The notes beneath the pieces were generated by a model that searched no databases, was not told where the DNA came from, and worked only from the letters and a program-made list of their open reading frames with translations. The position numbers were made by a program, and so were the translations under genes. Positions 1-5,047 of a stretch of 5,047 nucleotides of DNA are shown here, one piece after another. The DNA lies in NCBI GenBank assembly GCA_946479805.1, contig CAMLHP010000153.1:1-5047 (forward strand), written 5' to 3'. Position 1 is the first letter of the stretch. Each line of letters starts with the position of its first letter. This DNA comes from an uncultured Gemmatimonadota bacterium. Lineage in GTDB: Bacteria; Gemmatimonadota; Gemmatimonadetes; Gemmatimonadales; GWC2-71-9.

Positions 1-2006
1 TGACACCGCGGCCCGGCGCGCTGTTCGTGGTGGGAGACCCGAAGCAGAGCATCTACCGCTTCCGCCGGGCCGACATTACCACCTACGAACTGGTGAAGCG
101 CTGCATCGCGCGGGTTGGCGCAGTGCTGCAGCTGACCCGGAACTTCCGCTCGGTGCAGGCCATCGCCGAGCTGGTCAACGCCCATTTCCCGGGGCCGTTT
201 CCGGTGGAGTCGTCCGGTGTCCAGGCTGCGTTCGCACCGCTCATCAGCGACAAAGCAACGGAGCCGGGCGACGGCGTTTTCAGCTATCCGGTGCGGCCGC
301 CGGAATCGAACAAGCCGCAGATCATCGCCACCTGTGCGGAGCAGGTCGCTTCGATGATCCGGCGGCGGCTGGACTCGGGCAGCAAGTCATCCGAGTTCAT
401 GGTGCTCACCACCGGCAAGGCGTCACTGGCCTGTTACGCCAGCGCGCTGGTGGCCCGCAACATCCCGGTGAGCGTCACTGGCGCCGGGCTCACCGCTGGG
501 CACGAGCTCGAGGAACTGCTGATTCTGCTCCGCGCTATCGCCGACCCCACCAATGAGGTGCTGGTGGTGGCCGCGCTAGAGGGACTGTTTGCCGGCCTCA
601 CCCCCGAACAGCTGCTCGATGTGCGCCGCCGTGGCGCCAGGTTCCACCTCACCGATGCTCCCCCAGACACGTCCAGTCCCGCCGGCGCCGCGCTCGCGCG
701 GCTGCACGACTGGTGGCGTGCGTCGCAACAGCTCCCGCCCGATGCGCTGCTGGAACGGATCGTCGACCAGACCGGGCTGCTGCCGCATACCGCCTCGGGG
801 ACCCTGGGCGACAACGCCGCCGGGGCGATCGCCGAGGTCATCGCAGTAGCTCGCCGGTCGGCCATGGACGGCAAGGCCAGCCTGGCCGACGTGATGCAGC
901 GGATCGAGGCGGCGATGGACAATTCCGACAGCGAGGCGTCGCTCCGTCCCGGGCTGCAGGATGCGGTGCGGGTGCTGAACCTGCACAAGGCGAAGGGCCT
1001 GGAGGCCCGGGTGGTCATCCTCGCCGCGCCGGTGGCCATGTGGGACATCAGTGCCCCGGTGCACGTGAGCCGTGATCAGGATGGCAGCGCATCGGGTGGG
1101 ATGACCGTGTGTGCCGGCGACCGCACCATCGCCGAGCCCGCCGACTGGAAGGAGATGCATGCGCGGGAGGTGTCGTTCCTGGATGCGGAGTTCGACCGGT
1201 TGCTGTATGTGGCCGTGACGAGGGCGAAGCGCGAGCTGTGGGTGGCCAAGTTCGACTTCGACCTCAAGACAGGCAAGGCTCAGGACAAGTCGCTCTGGGC
1301 CCGGCTGTCGGCCCCTCTCTCCACGCTGGGTCAGCTGCGGGAACTCCCCATGGACAACCCGCCAGGTCGCATCAGGGTGGAGCTGAGCGCGGTCGAGATC
1401 GCCGGCATAGCTGCGACGGCGGCGGCACGCCGCGCACGAGCGGGCTTGCCGCGCTGGACCCGCAGCACCGTCACCCGCCTCGCGCGGGAGGAAGCCGCCG
1501 AGGCGGAAGAGCTGAAGCTGGTGGCGAAGCGCGGAATGGGCCGCAACTGGGGTTCGGCAGTGCACGAGTGCCTGGAGGCGATGGGCCGGGGGCGGAGCGG
1601 CGGGAATCTCGAGCGGTTCGTGCGCGCGGTGGCGCGGAGCCACGAACTCCGCGACGAACAGGCGGAGCAGCTGCTGGCGCTGGTACTGGAACACGGGGCT
1701 TCGGCCGAGTGGCGCCGCATGATGCAGGCGAAAGGCGGCGCAGCGGTGGAGCTGCAGATAGCGGTCATGGAGCAGGGGAGCGAAGGTGTGCCCCGGCTGG
1801 TGGAGGGCGTGATTGATGCCGTGGCGCAGGTCAACGGGGAGTGGGGTGTCGTGGACTGGAAGACCGACAACCTGGAAGGCGAGGCGTGGGAGGGGCGACG
1901 CGTGCAGTACCAGCGGCAGGTGGACGCCTACGCGCGAATGCTGCAGGACCAGACCGGCAGGCGTGCCACCGGACGGGTGGTGCGGGTCGGGCGGGAGGAC
2001 GGCTGA
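1..2006 (+). CDS. addA: AddA/RecB-like UvrD-family helicase-nuclease, 3' part (5' end outside the window)
   Basis: This gene encodes the C-terminal 667 residues of an ATP-dependent helicase-nuclease of the AddA type. AddA works with AddB to unwind and resect double-strand breaks before RecA loading. The frame is open from base 3 and no start is visible, so Walker A and motif II lie upstream; a GTG at 27 falls inside motif III and is not a start. Counting from base 3, visible motifs are III (GDPKQSIYRFRRAD, residues 11-24), IV (NFRS, 47-50), V (LHKAKGLE, 327-334) and VI (LLYVAVTRAK, 400-409). The C-terminal PD-(D/E)XK nuclease looks intact: His521 in GSAVHE, Asp605 in GVIDA, Asp618 and Lys620 in VVDWKTD, then Gln639 and Tyr643 in YQRQVDAY. 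The motif III to C-terminus distance seems shorter than in Bacillus AddA, suggesting a compact version. The nuclease end argues against plain UvrD/PcrA. An addB-like partner would be expected upstream. The stop overlaps the next gene by one base. Confidence 0.88.
   Translation, partial: TPRPGALFVVGDPKQSIYRFRRADITTYELVKRCIARVGAVLQLTRNFRSVQAIAELVNAHFPGPFPVESSGVQAAFAPLISDKATEPGDGVFSYPVRPPESNKPQIIATCAEQVASMIRRRLDSGSKSSEFMVLTTGKASLACYASALVARNIPVSVTGAGLTAGHELEELLILLRAIADPTNEVLVVAALEGLFAGLTPEQLLDVRRRGARFHLTDAPPDTSSPAGAALARLHDWWRASQQLPPDALLERIVDQTGLLPHTASGTLGDNAAGAIAEVIAVARRSAMDGKASLADVMQRIEAAMDNSDSEASLRPGLQDAVRVLNLHKAKGLEARVVILAAPVAMWDISAPVHVSRDQDGSASGGMTVCAGDRTIAEPADWKEMHAREVSFLDAEFDRLLYVAVTRAKRELWVAKFDFDLKTGKAQDKSLWARLSAPLSTLGQLRELPMDNPPGRIRVELSAVEIAGIAATAAARRARAGLPRWTRSTVTRLAREEAAEAEELKLVAKRGMGRNWGSAVHECLEAMGRGRSGGNLERFVRAVARSHELRDEQAEQLLALVLEHGASAEWRRMMQAKGGAAVELQIAVMEQGSEGVPRLVEGVIDAVAQVNGEWGVVDWKTDNLEGEAWEGRRVQYQRQVDAYARMLQDQTGRRATGRVVRVGREDG
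1993..1998 (+). promoter_or_regulatory. Ribosome binding site of the first WYL regulator
   Basis: GGGAGG lies inside the last codons of the helicase-nuclease gene, 7 bases before the ATG at 2006. Its position supports that ATG over any start further upstream in the same frame, such as the one at 1841, which would give a long overlap with the preceding gene. Confidence 0.6.
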
Positions 2007-3064
2007 TGGCGTCCAAGCTGCAGCGCTGGGTGGACCTCATTGCCGCGCTGCTTCGGCACCGCCGCCCGGCCTCGCTCCAGGAGCTGGCGGCCGATGTGCC
2101 GGATTACCAGGGCACCGGGCACGAGACCATTCGACGGATGTTCGAGCGCGACAAGCACGAGCTCAAGATGTTCGGCATTCCCATAGAGACCACCAGCGAC
2201 GACGGTGTGGCCGGATACCGCCTCCGGGCGCGCGACTTCTACCTCCCGTATCTCCAGCTGGTGGACGAACAGCGAGGCAACAGCACACCCGACAGGCTGC
2301 CCGGCGATCCATGGCGCCAGCTGGCGCTGCTGCAGTTCACTTCAGACGAGCTGCGGGTCATCGCCGAGGCTGCGGCTCGGGTCGCTTCGCTGGGGGACCC
2401 GGGCCTGGCGGCGGACATCCGCACCGCACTCAAGAAACTGGCGGTGGACCTCCCCATGGATGGCGCGGCAACGGCACTGGAGTTGGTCCATGGCACCAGC
2501 CAGCACGATGGAGCCACGCTCGCGGCGCTGGGCGAAGCGGTGGCGCGACGCAAGCGGATCAGGTGCACCTACCACAGCATCGGAAGTGACGTGAAGTCGG
2601 AAAGGTCGCTCGAGCCGCTGGGGATCTTCTTCCTCAACCGCGCCTGGTACCTCGCGGCACGCGAGCCGGGGACCGAGCTGGTCAAGAATTTCCGGGTGAG
2701 CCGGATGACTGGCGTGAAGGCCAGCGCGAAGCCGGGAACTCCCGATTTCGGGCGCCCGCCCGGGTGGAGCCTCCAGAAGCATGCGCGCGCCCGGAGGTCC
2801 TGGGAGCTGGGCGACGATGACCTGACCGTAGTGGACGTGCGGTTCCTCCGCGACAATGGCGCGACTGCAGCTGCAGCCCGGCTGGGAAACCCGGTGGAGG
2901 GACAGCCCGACGTGCTGCGCTATCCGGTGAGGCGGATAGATGCCTTCGTCCGTTGGCTGCTGCCGATGGCGGATGCGGTGGAACCGGTGGCGCCGGAATC
3001 GGTGGCCGGCGAATGGCGGCGGCTTGCCGGTGCCACACTGGCGCTCTACCAGGAGGATCGATGA
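2006..3064 (+). CDS. PafB-like WYL-domain transcription regulator
   Basis: This is a 352-residue WYL-family regulator with the full three-part layout. Residues 1-75 form an N-terminal helix-turn-helix region of the unusual PafB kind. It has a longer, less canonical first part (VPDY at 31-34) followed by RRMFERDKHELKMFGIPIE at 43-61; the FERDK...L...GIP signature recalls mycobacterial PafB. A WYL domain spans about 170-240, with the name motif Trp214-Tyr215-Leu216 and the conserved Arg-containing strand FRVSR at 229-233. A C-terminal WCX domain spans about 270-348 (YPVRRIDAFVRWLLP, 306-320). WYL domains bind ligands or single-stranded nucleic acid and control DNA binding by the N-terminal region. 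The ATG overlaps the upstream stop as TGATG, and the stop overlaps the next gene as ATGA, so the gene sits in the middle of a coupled operon. The family is certain from the motifs. The PafB assignment rests on recognition from memory and gene pairing. Confidence 0.88.
   Translation: MASKLQRWVDLIAALLRHRRPASLQELAADVPDYQGTGHETIRRMFERDKHELKMFGIPIETTSDDGVAGYRLRARDFYLPYLQLVDEQRGNSTPDRLPGDPWRQLALLQFTSDELRVIAEAAARVASLGDPGLAADIRTALKKLAVDLPMDGAATALELVHGTSQHDGATLAALGEAVARRKRIRCTYHSIGSDVKSERSLEPLGIFFLNRAWYLAAREPGTELVKNFRVSRMTGVKASAKPGTPDFGRPPGWSLQKHARARRSWELGDDDLTVVDVRFLRDNGATAAAARLGNPVEGQPDVLRYPVRRIDAFVRWLLPMADAVEPVAPESVAGEWRRLAGATLALYQEDR
3051..3056 (+). promoter_or_regulatory. Ribosome binding site of the second WYL regulator
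   Basis: A full AGGAGG lies in the last codons of the first WYL gene. The spacer to the ATG at 3061 is only 4 bases, shorter than usual. With the ATGA stop/start overlap, this suggests re-initiation by ribosomes finishing the upstream gene, which would keep the two proteins near equal amounts. Confidence 0.6.
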
Positions 3065-4029
3065 GCGCGACCGCGGCGGAGCAGCTGCGCCGGCTGCTGC
3101 TGCTGTTGCCGGAGCTGGCCGACGACGAGGAGCACCGGATCGACGAAGTGGCGTCACGGCTGAGCGTGGATCGCAAGACCCTTCAGGGAGACCTCCAGTC
3201 GCTCGCCGACCGGACCGACGTGCCGGGCGGGTTCATCGAGGGCGTGTCGATCACCTTCGACGATGAGTACCTGTCGGTATACAGCCACCACTTCCGGCGG
3301 CCGATGCGGCTTACGGTGAGGGAGCTGGCTGCGCTCGACCTGGGGCTTGCGATGCTGCGCTCCGAGCGGACGCCGGACGAGCATGCGGTGATGGAGCAGG
3401 CGCGGGTTCGCCTGGGCCAGGCGCTGGCCGAACTCCCCGATGATGAATCGGCGGGGGATATCGCACCGCGCATGGCTTCGCTGGCGGAGCTCGACCCGGC
3501 CGCCACGAAGGTCCACAGGCTGCTGCGCCAGGCCGCGCGAGAGCGGCGGCGTGCCACCATCACCTACCGGAAGGCCAACGAGTCAGCCGCGTCGGCGCGG
3601 GTCATCTGCCCCTACGGCCTCATCTTCTCGTCCGGCAGCTGGTACGTGGTGGCCCACTGCGAACGAAGCGAAGCGCTCAGGGTCTTTCGTCTCGACAGGA
3701 TCGAGGAGGTCGAGCTGGGCGATGGCGGGTTCGAGCCGCCCGACGCATTCACGTTCGAGAGCGTGGTGCGGGAAGGGCGGGTATTCCACACCGAGGACCC
3801 GGTAGAGACCGTGACGATCCGCTACTCCCCCGCGGTGGCGCGCTGGATCGCGGAGCGGGAGGAGGCCATTCCGTCGGAGGATGGATCGCTCACCATCGAA
3901 TACCCGCTGGGCGATGACGACTGGGTGGTGCGGCACGTGCTGCAGTACGGCCCGGATGCCGAGGTCCTCGCGCCCGCGCGGATCCGGGCCCGCCTGGCAG
4001 GGCTGCTGCGCGGCATGGCCACGACGTAA
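3061..4029 (+). CDS. PafC-like WYL-domain transcription regulator
   Basis: This 322-residue protein is a second WYL regulator, distinct in sequence from the first. The N-terminus carries a more ordinary winged helix-turn-helix at about 26-50 (RIDEVASRLSVDRKTLQGDL). It is followed by a section typical of PafC-type proteins: PGGFIEGVSITF at 55-66 and RRPMRLTVRELAALDLGL at 79-96. The WYL domain is at about 150-220, with the motif altered to Trp194-Tyr195-Val196 and the conserved FRLDR at 209-213. A WCX domain runs from about 249 to 318 (VTIRYSPAVARWI; RHVLQYGPDAEVLAP). In actinobacteria PafB and PafC act together as a heterodimer or fused protein that activates DNA-repair promoters after damage. 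The ATGA overlap, differing HTH types and immediate order B then C support a similar obligate pair here. It ends in TAA, 21 bases before the next gene. Other WYL repressors or activators of unrelated pathways remain possible. Confidence 0.87.
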   Translation: MSATAAEQLRRLLLLLPELADDEEHRIDEVASRLSVDRKTLQGDLQSLADRTDVPGGFIEGVSITFDDEYLSVYSHHFRRPMRLTVRELAALDLGLAMLRSERTPDEHAVMEQARVRLGQALAELPDDESAGDIAPRMASLAELDPAATKVHRLLRQAARERRRATITYRKANESAASARVICPYGLIFSSGSWYVVAHCERSEALRVFRLDRIEEVELGDGGFEPPDAFTFESVVREGRVFHTEDPVETVTIRYSPAVARWIAEREEAIPSEDGSLTIEYPLGDDDWVVRHVLQYGPDAEVLAPARIRARLAGLLRGMATT

Positions 4030-4039
4030 GCGTTGACCT

Positions 4040-4045
4040 TACTTT
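4040..4045 (+). promoter_or_regulatory. Possible -10 element for a leaderless transcript of the small gene
   Basis: TACTTT fits the TANNNT form of bacterial -10 elements. It lies in the only A/T-rich patch of the 21-base gap after the second WYL gene (TTGACCTTACTTTGAGGC, 4033-4050). Its end is 5 bases before the ATG at 4051, so initiation 6-7 bases downstream would start at or just inside that ATG. No good -35 hexamer is seen 16-18 bases upstream. The TTGACC at 4033 is too close to serve this -10 and has no TATAAT-like partner downstream. The site is suggestive only. Confidence 0.25.
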
Positions 4046-4050
4046 GAGGC

Positions 4051-4347
4051 ATGTCCCGCGCATTCGTGAATGACGACGCCGGCGGCGAGGCGCTGCCGGA
4101 ACACCGCTACCCGCTGCCACCGGTGGATGACCCCGGGTACCTGATGGCCGTGGCCCGGGCGCTGCTGGCAGGCGCCGACGCTGCCGATTCAGCGGGTGCG
4201 GAAGAGGCCACCGGATACATCTTCGGCACGCCCGAGCTGGCGTCCCAGGTGCAGCTGATACTGGAGGACGCCGTGGCGTCGGGTGACGAACGGCTGGAAC
4301 AGCTGGCCGAGCGATTCCTCAGGCGGGCAGGAGTCACCGGCTCGTGA
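4051..4347 (+). CDS. Small acidic protein of unknown function
   Basis: I do not recognise this 98-residue protein. It has no signal peptide, membrane segment or cysteine. The N-terminal 28 residues are rich in Gly, Pro and acidic residues and look disordered. The rest is probably helical: about 29-40 (PGYLMAVARALLAG), 61-77 (PELASQVQLILEDAVAS) and 79-94 (DERLEQLAERFLRRAG). Between the first two, YIFGTPEL at 56-63 is a possible loop. An in-frame TGA at 4045-4047 makes ATG 4051 the earliest start. A GAGG sits only one base before it, too close for a normal ribosome binding site; GTG 4066 (codon 6) is an alternative start. The stop overlaps the GTG of the rhomboid gene (GTGA), so the two are probably translationally coupled. 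Codon use matches the neighbours and the gap before it is short, which supports a real gene. A soluble partner or adaptor of its neighbour is possible but unproven. Confidence 0.7.
   Translation: MSRAFVNDDAGGEALPEHRYPLPPVDDPGYLMAVARALLAGADAADSAGAEEATGYIFGTPELASQVQLILEDAVASGDERLEQLAERFLRRAGVTGS
4329..4333 (+). promoter_or_regulatory. Ribosome binding site of the rhomboid gene
   Basis: AGGAG inside the end of the small gene lies 10 bases before the GTG at 4344. The spacing is slightly long but usable. It favours the GTG start over ATG 4386 (codon 15), which would remove the beginning of the first membrane helix. Confidence 0.45.
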
Positions 4348-5047
4348 CGCCGTGGGTCCGCCGGCTGCTGATAGCCAATGTTGCGATGTTCGCGCTGACC
4401 ATGGGGCTGCCCAACCTCGGCTACCTCCTCGCCTTTCAGCCCGCGAGCATCCTGGCCCGGCCGTGGACCGTGATCACCTACATGTTTGTCCACGCCGGCT
4501 TCTGGCACATCGCCTTCAACATGATAGCGCTCTACTTCTTCGGCCCTCGGGTCGAGGAGCGGCTGGGCAGCAGCCGGTTCCTGGCGTTCTACATCATCAG
4601 CGGACTGGGCGGAGCCGCGCTCACCTTCCTGACACCGACAGCACTCATCGTGGGTGCCTCGGCTGCGACGTTCGGGGTCCAGCTCGCCTTCGCGCGCTAC
4701 TGGCCCCGGGTGCAGATCCTGATATGGGGCGTGCTCCCGATCGAAGCGCGCTGGCTGGTGGTGATCATGACTTTCCTCTCGCTCCGTGGCGGGCTCTCGG
4801 GCTCGGACGGAATCGCCCACTGGGCGCACCTGGGAGGGTACATCGCCGCGGGGATCTTCCTGCTGATCATGGACCGCACCAGCTCGGCCCGGAGCTTCAA
4901 GCAGAAGGCAAAGGCGCCCAGGGGCCAGGCCGGCCTGCTCAATGACCGGGCGCAGCTGGCGCGCTGGGCGAGCATCCGCGCCGAAGACCTGCACGAGGTC
5001 AACCGGGCCGAGCTGGAACGAATCAGGGAAGTGCTGAAATCAGGCGG
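4344..5047 (+). CDS. Rhomboid family intramembrane serine protease (3' end outside the window)
   Basis: Rhomboid proteases sit in the cytoplasmic membrane and cut transmembrane segments of other proteins with a Ser-His dyad buried in the bilayer. The visible 234 complete codons give six hydrophobic segments, at about residues 8-30, 43-67, 78-98, 100-118, 124-148 and 156-176. His55 and Asn59 in WHIAFNM match the conserved HxxxN of helix 2 that forms the oxyanion site. VEERLGSSRF at 70-79 is the usual following loop. The nucleophile is Ser106 in VGASAATFGV (103-112), and the catalytic His is His162 in AHLGGY (161-166). The usual GxSG is GASA here; the serine is kept. A charged soluble tail begins near 177 and is helical at the window end (ELERIREVL, 223-231), resembling the C-terminal extension of many bacterial rhomboids. 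GTG at 4344 is chosen because it overlaps the upstream stop as GTGA and precedes helix 1. Substrates cannot be inferred. Confidence 0.88.
   Translation, partial: MTPWVRRLLIANVAMFALTMGLPNLGYLLAFQPASILARPWTVITYMFVHAGFWHIAFNMIALYFFGPRVEERLGSSRFLAFYIISGLGGAALTFLTPTALIVGASAATFGVQLAFARYWPRVQILIWGVLPIEARWLVVIMTFLSLRGGLSGSDGIAHWAHLGGYIAAGIFLLIMDRTSSARSFKQKAKAPRGQAGLLNDRAQLARWASIRAEDLHEVNRAELERIREVLKSG

Noticed and set aside
576..1694. Long antisense open frame of 372 codons opposite the helicase-nuclease gene
   Set aside because: It lies entirely opposite a gene with clear helicase and nuclease motifs. Its product is rich in His, Arg, Pro and Ala with no recognisable domain. Such frames are common opposite high-G+C genes.
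1841..2005. Upstream extension of the first WYL gene to a start at 1841
   Set aside because: The extension overlaps the essential nuclease motif of the preceding gene, is Gly/Arg-rich, and is not part of any WYL regulator. ATG 2006 has a well-spaced GGGAGG.
2865..2876. CTGCAGCTGCAG, a perfect 12-base palindrome
   Set aside because: It lies inside the first WYL gene in an alanine-rich stretch (GATAAAARL). Repeated GCN codons explain it, and no second copy was seen.
4033..4049. TTGACCTTACTTTGAGG as a MerR-type operator or a sigma-70 -35 box
   Set aside because: The dyad is weak (only CCT...AGG pairs), no TATAAT-like hexamer follows at 17-20 bases, and no MerR-family gene is present.
4283..4945. 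Alternative + strand frame of 220 codons across the rhomboid region
   Set aside because: It is rich in Arg, Gly, Ala and Pro and has no hydrophobic segments. The frame starting at GTG 4344 gives six membrane helices and the Ser-His dyad.
4107..4994. Antisense open frame of 295 codons opposite the small gene and rhomboid gene
   Set aside because: It covers two + strand genes, one with an unmistakable rhomboid active site. Its translation is low-complexity and charged with no domain, so it is a compositional shadow.
1..5047. CRISPR arrays, tRNA or rRNA genes, insertion sequences, attachment sites and rho-independent terminators
   Set aside because: I found no direct repeat arrays, RNA gene signatures, transposase motifs or hairpin plus T-run. 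Practically all of the sequence is accounted for by five adjacent coding regions.

Overview
The window is compact, high-G+C bacterial chromosome with every gene on the + strand and almost no intergenic space. By eye G+C is about two thirds, and third codon positions are strongly G/C. The phylum cannot be fixed from 5 kb. AddA-type recombination helicase next to paired WYL regulators and a rhomboid protease fits a high-G+C soil lineage such as Gemmatimonadota; a divergent actinobacterium is the main alternative. This placement is inference from memory of gene families, not a search.

Layout: (1) positions 1-2006, the 3' two thirds of an AddA/RecB-like UvrD-family helicase-nuclease, with helicase motifs III-VI and a complete C-terminal PD-(D/E)XK nuclease site; its 5' end lies upstream of the window. 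(2) 2006-3064, a WYL-domain transcription regulator resembling PafB. (3) 3061-4029, a second WYL-domain regulator resembling PafC. (4) 4051-4347, a small acidic protein of unknown function. (5) 4344 to the window end, a rhomboid intramembrane serine protease cut off by the window edge.

The first three genes are joined by start/stop overlaps (TGATG at 2004-2008, ATGA at 3061-3064), so they are almost certainly one operon and translationally coupled. After a 21-base gap, the small gene and the rhomboid gene form a second coupled pair (GTGA at 4344-4347). The gap holds a possible -10 element placed so that a transcript could begin at or beside the ATG of the small gene.

The most interesting point is the combination of an end-resecting helicase-nuclease with a PafB/PafC-like pair. 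In mycobacteria and relatives, PafBC is the LexA/RecA-independent activator of the DNA damage response, and its WYL domains are thought to respond to single-stranded nucleic acid. Here the pair is coupled to an enzyme that generates single-stranded DNA. This suggests a self-contained damage-sensing and repair operon, which is inference that can be tested.
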